DNA of 6,117 nucleotides from NCBI GenBank assembly GCA_937915915.1, contig CALGGN010000243.1, positions 1 to 6,117 on the forward strand, in the 5' to 3' direction. Below are positions 1-5,644 of the stretch, in pieces; positions within the stretch are counted from its first letter, which is position 1; the number at the start of each line of letters is the position of its first letter. A program made the translations under genes and the position numbers. Under the pieces are notes generated by a model. That model had not been told where the DNA came from. It did no database searches and worked only from the letters and a program-made list of their open reading frames with translations. The DNA comes from an uncultured Selenomonas sp. Lineage in GTDB: Bacteria > Bacillota > Negativicutes > Selenomonadales > Selenomonadaceae.

Positions 1-44
1 GAAGATTTGGTAGAATATCTTTGATGCAGACTGCTCAACCATGA
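1..44 (+). other. possible 3' end of an upstream gene
   Basis: The frame starting at position 3 is open from the window edge and ends in a TGA at 42-44, reading ...RFGRISLMQTAQP. That stop overlaps the ATG at 41 as ATGA, the usual form of a translationally coupled junction. A second frame (from position 1) also runs open and stops at 22-24 (EDLVEYL). Only a few codons are visible, so neither product nor frame can be settled. The ATGA overlap slightly favours the frame ending at 44. Confidence 0.2.
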
Positions 45-139
45 ACGACATGATAAAGCTGAAAGGGAAGTACGAGTTCATCAAGTCATACACGGAGGAG
101 TTGGAGCAATATGGAACAGTGGGAAGTGAAAATGCTTGA
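41..139 (+). CDS. small hypothetical protein (32 aa) upstream of the MNT gene
   Basis: This short ORF starts MNDMIKLKGKYEFIKSY and is charged, lysine/glutamate rich and probably helical. I do not recognise it. It is preceded by an in-frame stop at 11-13, so it is not the open tail of a longer frame. No good Shine-Dalgarno precedes the ATG, but the ATG overlaps a possible upstream stop as ATGA, which would allow coupled translation. Its last 29 bases overlap the start of the nucleotidyltransferase gene in another frame. It could be a small accessory protein of the HEPN/MNT pair, a leader peptide whose translation opens the MNT start, or a decayed gene end. The case for a real gene is context only. 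Confidence 0.33.
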   Translation: MNDMIKLKGKYEFIKSYTEELEQYGTVGSENA

Positions 140-464
140 AAACTATGTGAATGATATGAAGAGCCTTTATGGGAAGCACTTGATATATGTAATTCTTTAT
201 GGCTCCCGTGCCAGAGGTGATTTTCGGGAGGATTCAGATTATGACATAATGCTACTCGTGGATTTGGATGATGACAGCATCAAGGATCTGTATGGTCGGC
301 GCATTGATTTAGACTGTGAATACGACAGAAAATATGATGTATATATTTCGGCTCATGTAAGGAATGTTGAGTTCTTTAACAAGTGGGTTCGATCTCATCC
401 TTTTTACAATAATGTGTGGAATGAGGGAGTAGCATTATATGAAACAACGAGTGATAATGGATGA
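111..464 (+). CDS. MNT-type minimal nucleotidyltransferase (presumed antitoxin of a HEPN/MNT pair)
   Basis: The 117-residue protein is a minimal nucleotidyltransferase of the DNA polymerase beta superfamily. The core motif is visible: G31-S32 in LYGSRARGD, followed by the metal-binding pair D43-x-D45 in DSDYDI. D76 (YDVYIS) is the likely third carboxylate. The end HPFYNNVWNEGVALYE (residues 96-111) is typical of this family, and the length is normal. In studied pairs of this kind, such as MntA/HepT, the MNT protein transfers AMP from ATP to the HEPN toxin and silences it; that role here is inference. The start at 111 has GGAGGAG at 94-100, ten bases upstream; ATG 132 is an alternative. The gene overlaps the small ORF upstream and, by 26 bases, the HEPN gene downstream, so the genes are probably co-translated. 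Confidence 0.9.
   Translation: MEQWEVKMLENYVNDMKSLYGKHLIYVILYGSRARGDFREDSDYDIMLLVDLDDDSIKDLYGRRIDLDCEYDRKYDVYISAHVRNVEFFNKWVRSHPFYNNVWNEGVALYETTSDNG
423..430 (+). promoter_or_regulatory. ribosome binding site of the HEPN gene
   Basis: GAGGGAGT lies inside the end of the nucleotidyltransferase gene, nine bases before ATG 439. It is the best Shine-Dalgarno near the possible HEPN starts (439, 457, 475) and decides for 439. Confidence 0.6.
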
Positions 465-996
465 TGTTGGTGGTATGTGGGATTTGGTGCAATATCGCTT
501 GGATATAGCAAGGGAGGATTTAGTTGGTGCAAAAATAAATTTTGAGCAAAAAATGTATCGTATCGCAAACAATCGTGCATATTACGCCATTTTTCATGCG
601 ATATCTGCATGCTTAACACTGGAAGGAAAGGCTTTCAAAACACATGCACAAGTTATCGGAAACTTCAACAAAGATTTTATTCACACGGGAAAATTTCCTG
701 GTGATTGGGCAAAGAAGTTAAAACAGGCTGAGAATATACGAGAGTCCTGCGATTATGAAGCCTTTTATATTGTGTCGATTTCGGAAACGGAAAGGCAACT
801 CAAAACAGCGTCGGAAATTGTGAAGTATGTAGAAATGTACATACAGGAGCAAAGAATCAAGGCTGACAGCAATCAAGAAAATGAAATGGAAGCACCGGAA
901 CTACAATTCAAAGCAAGAAAGATGCAGGATGCAGAAACAATCGAAAATCCAAGCATCAGACAAGACTATCTGAAGGGCATCTCTAAAAACTCATAA
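439..996 (+). CDS. HEPN-domain protein (presumed RNase toxin), 3' end altered by an IS5-family insertion
   Basis: This 185-residue protein carries a HEPN domain of the COG1895/PF05168 type at about residues 13-138. Visible signatures are NNRAYYAIFHA (R46 to H53, an R-x6-H arrangement), GKAFKTHAQVIGNF (63-76), FIHTGKF (80-86) and the helix RESCDYEAF (101-109). HEPN proteins are all-helical, and many are metal-independent RNases acting on tRNA or mRNA. It lacks the R-x4-H-x-Y motif of the DUF86/HepT branch, so that mechanism should not be assumed. The start at 439 overlaps the MNT gene by 26 bases and has a good ribosome binding site. Residues 139-185 are a polar tail that many relatives lack. 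The last six codons (GISKNS) and the stop lie in the left end of the IS5-family element, so the native C-terminus is probably lost. The core domain looks intact and may still function. Confidence 0.85.
   Translation: MKQRVIMDDVGGMWDLVQYRLDIAREDLVGAKINFEQKMYRIANNRAYYAIFHAISACLTLEGKAFKTHAQVIGNFNKDFIHTGKFPGDWAKKLKQAENIRESCDYEAFYIVSISETERQLKTASEIVKYVEMYIQEQRIKADSNQENEMEAPELQFKARKMQDAETIENPSIRQDYLKGISKNS
975..992 (+). repeat. probable left terminal inverted repeat of the IS5-family element
   Basis: GGGCATCTCTAAAAACTC sits where the left end of the element is expected, about 80 bases before the transposase start. Two partial inverted partners exist. One is at the hairpin after the transposase (right end near 2109, about 14/20 with one gap when two more outer bases are included). 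The other is at 2211-2228 (14/18), which falls inside a coding-like remnant. The partner, and so the exact right end, is unresolved. Confidence 0.45.
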
Positions 997-1012
997 AAAA
1001 TCCAGATTCAGA

Positions 1013-1021
1013 TGATATAAT
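1013..1021 (+). promoter_or_regulatory. extended -10 promoter candidate for the IS5 transposase
   Basis: TGATATAAT is a TG-N-TATAAT extended -10 sequence with a perfect hexamer at 1016-1021. No good -35 box is seen 16-18 bases upstream (the hexamer at 993-998 is ATAAAA), but extended -10 promoters can do without one. The hexamer overlaps the ATG at 1020, which argues that translation starts downstream at 1053. Confidence 0.4.
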
Positions 1022-1037
1022 GGATGCATCAAATACA

Positions 1038-1043
1038 GAGGGG
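1038..1043 (+). promoter_or_regulatory. ribosome binding site of the IS5 transposase
   Basis: GAGGGG lies nine bases before ATG 1053. The other in-frame ATG at 1020 has no ribosome binding site, so this site decides the start. Confidence 0.55.
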
Positions 1044-1052
1044 CGAACAACG

Positions 1053-2081
1053 ATGCAGATTGGACTCTTTGACGAAGAAAAGAGAATGGAAAAGCTCAGC
1101 AAATTGGGGGATTCACTTGTCCGGTTGAACAAAGCCATTGACTGGGAGCAGTTCCGCCCAATTCTGGCAAATGCACTGAAAAAAGAATCCAAAGGTGCAG
1201 GAGGACGTCCGCCTTACGACTGCGTTCTGATGTTCAAAATCCTCATCCTGCAGCGCATTTACAATCTGAGCGATGACCAAACAGAGTACCAGATCAACGA
1301 CCGCATGAGCTTTATGCGTTTTCTTGGATTGGCTTTGGAGGACCGTGTGCCGGATGCCAAAACCATCTGGCTGTTCCGCGATACGTTGACGAAAGCCAGG
1401 GCGGCACAAGCGCTCTTTGACGGCTTTGCTGCCCAGCTGGAAGCAGCGCACCTCATCACCCGTACGGGAACCATTGTAGATGCGACGTTCATGGATGCTC
1501 CGCGCCAACGCAACACACGCGACGAGAATGCCTCAATCAAGGCCGGAAATATTCCGGAAGAATGGCAGAAGGAAGATCAGTCGGCAAAACTTCGCCAGAA
1601 GGATACAGATGCTCGTTGGGCGAAAAAGGGGAACGAGCTGCACTACGGCTATAAAAACCATGTCAAGGCTGACGCGGAAAGCAAGCTGATCACGGGCTAC
1701 ACGGTGACAAGCGCCAATGTCCACGACAGCCGGGTGCTGGCCGACCTTGTGGATGATGATGACTATGTGCTTTATGCAGACAGTGCCTACTGTGGAGAAG
1801 CCATTTTTGCTGCGTTGCCGGAAGGATTGGAGATACAGGTTCATGAAAAAGGTAGTCGCAATCGTCCTTTGACGGAAGAACAGAAAGAGCATAACAAAGA
1901 GAAGTCGCGGGTTCGCGTGAGGATAGAACATATTTTTGGATTCATGACAAACTCGATGCAGGGCATAACGGTTCGATGGATTGGAAAACTGAGAGCAGAC
2001 TTTAACGCAGGAATCACAAATCTGGTTTATAACATTTGCCGGTATGAGTTTTTAAAACGACCGTGTTTTGCTATGGGATAA
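1053..2081 (+). CDS. IS5-family transposase
   Basis: The 342-residue DDE transposase begins MQIGLFDEEKRMEKLSKLG. The N-terminal part is a DUF772-type helical domain (GRPPYDCVLMFKILILQ, followed by LSDDQTEYQINDRMSFMRFLGL). The catalytic RNase-H-like domain shows the triad: D143 in TIVDATFMDAP, D243 in YADSAYCG and E292 in RVRIEHIFGF. It cuts the element ends and inserts them at a new site. Length and motifs match intact IS5-family transposases and there is no internal stop or frameshift, so it may be active. The upstream in-frame ATG at 1020 overlaps a TATAAT box and has no ribosome binding site. The GC-richer coding sequence contrasts with the HEPN and MNT genes upstream. Confidence 0.95.
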   Translation: MQIGLFDEEKRMEKLSKLGDSLVRLNKAIDWEQFRPILANALKKESKGAGGRPPYDCVLMFKILILQRIYNLSDDQTEYQINDRMSFMRFLGLALEDRVPDAKTIWLFRDTLTKARAAQALFDGFAAQLEAAHLITRTGTIVDATFMDAPRQRNTRDENASIKAGNIPEEWQKEDQSAKLRQKDTDARWAKKGNELHYGYKNHVKADAESKLITGYTVTSANVHDSRVLADLVDDDDYVLYADSAYCGEAIFAALPEGLEIQVHEKGSRNRPLTEEQKEHNKEKSRVRVRIEHIFGFMTNSMQGITVRWIGKLRADFNAGITNLVYNICRYEFLKRPCFAMG

Positions 2082-2086
2082 GTGCG

Positions 2087-2117
2087 CCCATTTTGAGGGA
2101 ATCCCCCTCGAAATGGG
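2087..2117 (+). repeat. strong hairpin just after the IS5 transposase
   Basis: CCCATTTTGAGGG (2087-2099) pairs with CCCTCGAAATGGG (2105-2117) around the loop AATCC. Twelve pairs are Watson-Crick and one is G-T. It begins six bases after the transposase stop. No run of T follows, so it is not a standard intrinsic terminator. It may block read-through, or be part of the right end of the element. Confidence 0.6.
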
Positions 2118-2123
2118 ACATAA

Positions 2124-2276
2124 ATTAAGAAATTTGCAGATTGTTATAATGGATATTTTTCAATTGATGAAAAATATCTGACCGAATTTGGACAAACCGC
2201 TGAAAAAACAGGGTTTATAGAGGTTCCCTTATGGGTACAGGCTTTATTAAAATTACATCTTTCACCCATTCGGTGA
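2124..2276 (+). pseudogene. start-less protein-coding remnant, unrecognised
   Basis: Between a stop at 2121-2123 and a TGA at 2274-2276 one frame reads as 50 residues with the look of a real protein: FADCYNGYFSIDEKYLTEFG (about residues 4-23), then TAEKTGFIEVPLWVQALL (25-42), then KLHLSPIR. It has no ATG, GTG or TTG start, so it would be the inner part of a gene cut at both sides by the IS5-family element on the left and the IS1380-family element on the right. I do not recognise the family. It could be a piece of another transposase or of an island gene. The evidence is composition, many G-initial codons and the coherent hydrophobic pattern; an accidental open frame is possible. Confidence 0.4.
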
Positions 2277-2298
2277 GGCAGGAAATGCTCCTCTCCGA
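2270..2298 (+). repeat. imperfect hairpin in the IS1380 transposase leader
   Basis: TCGGTGAGG (2270-2278) pairs with CCTCTCCGA (2290-2298), 8 of 9 pairs, around an 11-base loop. It lies about 15 bases before the ribosome binding site of the transposase. Leader hairpins in insertion sequences often dampen expression from outside transcripts; that role here is a guess. Confidence 0.3.
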
Positions 2299-3740
2299 GT
2301 CGAAATAAAACATGGGAGGGGAAGCAAATGGGCATCAAAAGAAAGATACAGAAAAACATCCAGCAGAGAAAAATCGAGGTTGTATTCACCAATGAACGCC
2401 TCATAACTCCCAGTGGTCTTTCTATTGTGGGAGGATTGCTGAAGAAGAGCGAATTTGTGAGATTCGCCAATCGTATGCCCGTAGAACGAAAGCGCAGTGA
2501 GCCGCAAATAAAAAACGGCGACATTCTCCTGTCTTACATCGGGCTTCTCTGTCAGGGGAAAACCGATTTCGAGGCTGTGGGAGAAATGCGAGATGATCCA
2601 GACTTCTACAGGGATGCGCTCGGCATCAAGAGAGGCATCCCGGCAGCAGAAACCATGCGCCAGCGCATGGATGACATAGGGTCTTCTCTGCGAAAAAATC
2701 TTCTTCAAGCGAATGTTAGCATGTTCCGAAATCATCATGTTATCCCCGGCGAGATCCCGCATGGCCTGGTTCCAGTAGATTTGGATGTCACCCCATTAGA
2801 CAATTCCAAGACCAAGAAGGAAGGCGTGTCACGTACTTACAAGGGATATGACGGCTACGCTCCCATGATTGCCTATGTAGGAGCAGAGGGATTCATGGCA
2901 AACTGCGAGCTCCGGGAAGGGAAACAGCATTGCCAGAAGAACACGCCTGAGTTTCTGCGTGAAACGCTTGCCTTATGCCACCAGCTCACAGACAAGCCGC
3001 TGCTCGTCCGTATGGATGCAGGCAATGACGCTGCGGAAAATCTCGGCATCCTCATCGAAGATGGGGACTGGTTCATCATCAAGCGCAACCTGCGCCACGA
3101 GTCGAGGCAGGAATGGCTTGAAAAAGTCAGAAATTGCTGCAAGGACATCCGCCACCCTCGCGATGGGAAGACGGTATATGTTGGCGCTTCATGGAAGGAC
3201 GTTTCCTACAAGACTGATGCTGAAGAGGAGAAAACCATTTGCCTGCGGGTGGGATATGAGGTAATCGAGCGCACCATAGACAAAAAGGGACAGATTCTCC
3301 TTGTCCCGGATATTGAAGTGAATACGTGGTGGACGAACCTTGGCTGGACAGATGAAGAGATCATAGAGGCCTACCACGCCCACGGCGAAAGCGAGCAATA
3401 TCACAGCGAACTGAAAACTGATATGGATGTGGAACGACTTCCATCTGGCAAGTTTGAAACAAATGAGTTGGTGCTGGAACTGGCTTTGATTGCCTACAAC
3501 ATCCTGCGCATGATAGGCCAGGAATCATTGAAGCACAAACAGGCGGATAAGCGCCCCGTGAAGCGCCGCAGGATTCGCACCGTTCTGTCGAATCTGATTC
3601 AGTTTGCCAGCCACATCACCGAACATGCCCGTAAGATTTTTATGGGCATGGGATGCAGCAACACATGGAGATATGCATTCCATTCCGTGTGGCAGAGATT
3701 TGCTTGTTGATAGAAAGAACAAAACCCATATTTTTCAAAA
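2277..3740 (+). mobile_element. IS1380-family insertion sequence (ends not determined)
   Basis: This is the minimum stretch likely to belong to the element that carries the IS1380-family transposase. I could not find a convincing pair of terminal inverted repeats or a 4-bp target duplication. The only inverted match near the expected ends is 7 bp (TATGGGT at 2230-2236 and ACCCATA at 3724-3730), and its left half lies in the coding-like remnant. The element may have lost one or both ends. The boundaries given are estimates. Confidence 0.4.
2328..3710 (+). CDS. IS1380-family transposase
   Basis: The 460-residue protein is a group 1 DDE transposase (DDE_Tnp_1_4 type). The N-terminal region (GLSIVGGLLKKSEFVRFANR, then NGDILLSYIGLLCQGKTDFE) is typical of the family. 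The catalytic residues are probably D151 or D153 in PVDLDVTPLD, D230 in RMDAGNDAAENL, and E356 (or E354) in HGESEQYHSELKTD, followed by the conserved LIAYNILRMIG (residues 385-395). A basic segment (KRPVKRRRIR) lies near the C-terminus. The start is well set: GGGAGGGG at 2314-2321 is six bases before ATG 2328. The length is normal, with no frameshift or stop. It moves DNA by cut-and-paste between terminal repeats that are not clear here. Confidence 0.95.
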   Translation: MGIKRKIQKNIQQRKIEVVFTNERLITPSGLSIVGGLLKKSEFVRFANRMPVERKRSEPQIKNGDILLSYIGLLCQGKTDFEAVGEMRDDPDFYRDALGIKRGIPAAETMRQRMDDIGSSLRKNLLQANVSMFRNHHVIPGEIPHGLVPVDLDVTPLDNSKTKKEGVSRTYKGYDGYAPMIAYVGAEGFMANCELREGKQHCQKNTPEFLRETLALCHQLTDKPLLVRMDAGNDAAENLGILIEDGDWFIIKRNLRHESRQEWLEKVRNCCKDIRHPRDGKTVYVGASWKDVSYKTDAEEEKTICLRVGYEVIERTIDKKGQILLVPDIEVNTWWTNLGWTDEEIIEAYHAHGESEQYHSELKTDMDVERLPSGKFETNELVLELALIAYNILRMIGQESLKHKQADKRPVKRRRIRTVLSNLIQFASHITEHARKIFMGMGCSNTWRYAFHSVWQRFAC

Positions 3741-3885
3741 ACGGCCTTCTAACGGCTTGTTTGCTATACGCATTTTCGGCAATATATGGTGCGCTCTCTT
3801 GTCAGGTTGTTGTCGGAATAGACTGAGGCATTACATTTGACAAAGACCATCAGTTTTCTTACGAGTTTAACGGATTCAGGTAGAA
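3711..3885 (+). other. non-coding gap: end of the IS1380 element and leader of the HerA-like remnant
   Basis: No credible gene is seen on either strand. The stretch should contain the right end of the IS1380-family element, which I could not locate, and then native DNA. A TTGACA hexamer at 3837-3842 could be the -35 box of the HerA-like gene, but the hexamer 17 bases on (TACGAG, 3860-3865) is a weak -10 box. Confidence 0.35.
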
Positions 3886-4014
3886 GTGAAAACAAAACTC
3901 ATTGGACGTATAATTGCAACCGAAAAGAAGCCTACAACCATGGATGATTTCATTTTCTGGACGGATTCCAATTTAAACACAATCATTGATGTTTTTACCG
4001 ATATGCGAGATTAA
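3886..4014 (+). pseudogene. N-terminal remnant of a HerA-like (HAS-barrel) ATPase, cut by the IS1634-family element
   Basis: From a GTG at 3886 the frame reads VKTKLIGRIIATEKKPTTMD and continues DFIFWTDSNL. The pattern IGRIIATEKKPTT followed by an FWT resembles the HAS-barrel start of HerA-type hexameric DNA-translocating ATPases, the kind also found beside Sir2 or nuclease partners in anti-phage systems. Family members then continue with a PFDVV-like stretch; here the sequence changes to NTIIDVFTDMRD and stops at 4012-4014. That change falls at the left inverted repeat of the IS1634-family element (from 3973), so only about 30 native residues remain and the tail is element DNA. The Walker motifs are lost. 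The start is preceded by a weak AGG. The family call rests on a short motif recognised by eye. Confidence 0.5.
3973..4005 (+). repeat. left terminal inverted repeat of the IS1634-family element
   Basis: The 33 bases match the reverse complement of 5654-5686 at 29 positions. The inner 15 bases, GTTTTTACCGATATG (3991-4005), are perfect. The outer part, TTAAACACAATCAT, matches at 13 of 14. The outermost TTAA is its own reverse complement and could be element end or target. Confidence 0.8.
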
Positions 4015-4085
4015 AGCACGCCATACGTCTGTACCTGTATGACCCAGAAAGCCGCATAAAATATAGGGCAATTGCCATTTTTCAC

Positions 4086-4114
4086 TTGATTTTCGTGACT
4101 ATCTGTGGTATCAT
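4086..4114 (+). promoter_or_regulatory. promoter of the IS1634-family transposase
   Basis: TTGATT (4086-4091) and TATCAT (4109-4114) are separated by exactly 17 bases and lie inside the element, upstream of the transposase. The expected start of transcription is near 4121, just before an internal copy of the terminal repeat motif. Confidence 0.55.
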
Positions 4115-4127
4115 ATCTTTAGGGATA

Positions 4128-4138
4128 TTACCGATATG
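4128..4138 (+). repeat. internal copy of the terminal repeat core
   Basis: TTACCGATATG is repeated exactly from the left end (3995-4005) and, inverted, from the right end (5654-5664). This third copy lies just downstream of the predicted transcription start and upstream of the transposase start at 4157. It could be a transposase binding site used for autoregulation. Confidence 0.6.
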
Positions 4139-4142
4139 AACG

Positions 4143-4150
4143 AAGGGGTG
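4143..4150 (+). promoter_or_regulatory. ribosome binding site of the IS1634-family transposase
   Basis: AAGGGGTG ends six bases before ATG 4157 and favours that start over the in-frame ATG at 4136, which lies inside the internal repeat. Confidence 0.5.
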
Positions 4151-4156
4151 GTAAAC

Positions 4157-5644
4157 ATGGCGGAAGGCAGGATCCCGGAAGACATCAAGCAATACCGTCC
4201 AGGGCCGTGTACCGAGATCAAACTCATCAACGGCCACTACTATGTGTACATGTATCAATCATTGCGCCTCCCTAGTGGCAAGTGGGGCAAAAAAACGGGA
4301 AAAAGCATAGGCACCATTATCCCCGGAACAGGGTTCATACCGAACCGAAACTACCATCTGTTCACGGGTGAGGAATCCCGCGATGAAATTACTGTCCTTG
4401 AGTATGGGCAGTATGCATTGATTGAGACAATAGCCGGGGATATCCTTTCCTCACTGAAGAAATACTTCCCGGATGACCGCGCCTTCCAGATTTTTACATA
4501 TGCTTGTATCTTTTATGCAAATGGATTTGTACACCTTGACCAAGTTCAACGTTATTTTGAGCAGAGTTGGCTTTCCCAAGAATATAAGAAGATTCCTTTC
4601 AAGATGGGGAAAACTGCGCTTGGAAATCTTCTCGATGATCTTGGCCGGAGGGCGAAAAGGGTAGTGGAATATGAAAACGCATCGATCCTGGAATCGTCCT
4701 CTTCCATGGCCATCGACGGACACGCTATACGGTCATGTTCCGATGAGAATGATCTCGGAGAAGCTGGATATAAGTTCCAATGTCTCAAGGAAGATCAAGT
4801 CAATCTACTGATGGGATACGACATCAACACAGGGATGCCCCTTTTCGCAAGGATGTTCCGAGGCTCATGCAACGATAGGGCTACAATCGCCGATATTGCT
4901 GGCCTGCTGGAGCTTTCTGGGATCCTCTTCGTGGTTGACCGTGGATTCTACAGCTCTAAAAATTTGGAGATATTCTCATCAAATGGCAACACATATATTG
5001 TGCCCGTTCCATCCAATACAAACATATTCAAGGAAGCAATGAAAGATATCGAATACACGGACAGCTTTTACTACAGTTCTGGGAAAAAGCATGCGCGCAT
5101 CGAATACACTTCCCGAAAAATCGGCAATACGGAATACATTCATGTTTTTCGCGATATCGATGAAAACGAAAAATGCCGATTTAACTTCCAGCATTGCATG
5201 GAACTTCGGAAAACTGGATATACACAGGAAAAATTTGATCAAGTCAAAGACATGTTTGGTGTGTATGTTCTCCAAAGCAATTCAGAGATGTCGGCTACAG
5301 AAGTATTCGCAAATTACAAGAAAAGATGGGGCATAGAAACTTTCTATCAATACTTAAAAAACATTGGAGACTTCAATAATCTTATGGTACAGGATTACTA
5401 TAAAGAACAAGGCCTTGCGTTTATTATGCTTATTACGGGACAGATCCACCAAAAGATGATTTCTGCTGTAAAGAAACTCCATAACAACACGATTTCCATT
5501 CACGACATTTTGCTTATGGCAAGATGTATGAAAATGGAGCGTAAAGGTAAAAATTGGAATCTCAGGAATGCAAGAAAACACGACCTTCAGATGTTGAAGT
5601 CTATAGGCTTTGAGCCGCAGCTAATGGTGCAGGAGTCAGATTGA
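4157..5644 (+). CDS. IS1634-family transposase
   Basis: The 495-residue transposase (502 if started at ATG 4136) belongs to the IS1634 group of the IS4 superfamily. The N-terminal part reads as a DNA-binding region (YYVYMYQSLRLPSGKWGKKT). The DDE residues, counted from ATG 4157, are D187 in MAIDGHAIRS, D261 in FVVDRGFYSSKN and E394 in YKKRWGIETFYQYLK. The last motif fits the Y-x2-R-x3-E-x6-K signature of the superfamily exactly (Y387, R390, E394, K401). A long insertion between the second D and the E (residues ~262-393) is usual for this group. There is no frameshift or internal stop. The gene ends nine bases before the right inverted repeat. It has its own promoter and ribosome binding site, so it may be active. 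Confidence 0.95.
   Translation: MAEGRIPEDIKQYRPGPCTEIKLINGHYYVYMYQSLRLPSGKWGKKTGKSIGTIIPGTGFIPNRNYHLFTGEESRDEITVLEYGQYALIETIAGDILSSLKKYFPDDRAFQIFTYACIFYANGFVHLDQVQRYFEQSWLSQEYKKIPFKMGKTALGNLLDDLGRRAKRVVEYENASILESSSSMAIDGHAIRSCSDENDLGEAGYKFQCLKEDQVNLLMGYDINTGMPLFARMFRGSCNDRATIADIAGLLELSGILFVVDRGFYSSKNLEIFSSNGNTYIVPVPSNTNIFKEAMKDIEYTDSFYYSSGKKHARIEYTSRKIGNTEYIHVFRDIDENEKCRFNFQHCMELRKTGYTQEKFDQVKDMFGVYVLQSNSEMSATEVFANYKKRWGIETFYQYLKNIGDFNNLMVQDYYKEQGLAFIMLITGQIHQKMISAVKKLHNNTISIHDILLMARCMKMERKGKNWNLRNARKHDLQMLKSIGFEPQLMVQESD

Larger units (their letters stand above)
975..2117 (+). mobile_element. IS5-family insertion sequence (ends approximate)
   Basis: The element has one transposase gene filling most of its length. 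Its left end cuts into the 3' end of the HEPN gene. The right end is placed at or just after the hairpin at 2087-2117, because a protein-like remnant begins at 2124. An alternative right end is 2228, which would give a 1254-bp element. I find no matching 3- or 4-bp target duplication for either choice, so one end may have been rearranged. Confidence 0.6.

Noticed and set aside
1113..1931. Long minus-strand ORFs opposite the IS5 transposase (1113-1508, 1259-1540, 1533-1931)
   Set aside because: They are antisense to an intact DDE transposase with clear motifs and have no protein-like signature of their own.
2142..2150. TG-T-TATAAT extended -10 sequence pointing towards the IS1380 transposase
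   Set aside because: It lies in the coding-like remnant (codons for Cys-Tyr-Asn), has no -35 box, and is better explained as chance; it remains possible if the remnant is not coding.
1003..2154. Similarity between 1003-1025 and 2137-2154 (CAGATT followed by TATAATGGAT)
   Set aside because: The match is short and AT-rich, its spacing differs, and the second copy falls inside a reading frame.
2262..2762. 166-residue minus-strand ORF opposite the start of the IS1380 transposase
   Set aside because: It is a shadow of the real gene; cysteine/histidine-rich mixed composition and no ribosome binding site or motif.
2230..3730. TATGGGT / ACCCATA as terminal inverted repeats of the IS1380-family element
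   Set aside because: Only 7 bp match, no duplication flanks them, and the left copy lies in the coding remnant.
2198..3742. CCGCTGAAAAAACAGGGTTT versus the reverse complement of the region around 3720-3742 as IS1380 ends
   Set aside because: The A/T-rich match needs an offset of two bases and would overlap the remnant and a candidate IS5 end; it is weak by chance expectation.
3604..3840. 78-residue plus-strand ORF at the end of the IS1380 transposase
   Set aside because: It starts inside the transposase in another frame and shows no recognisable domain.
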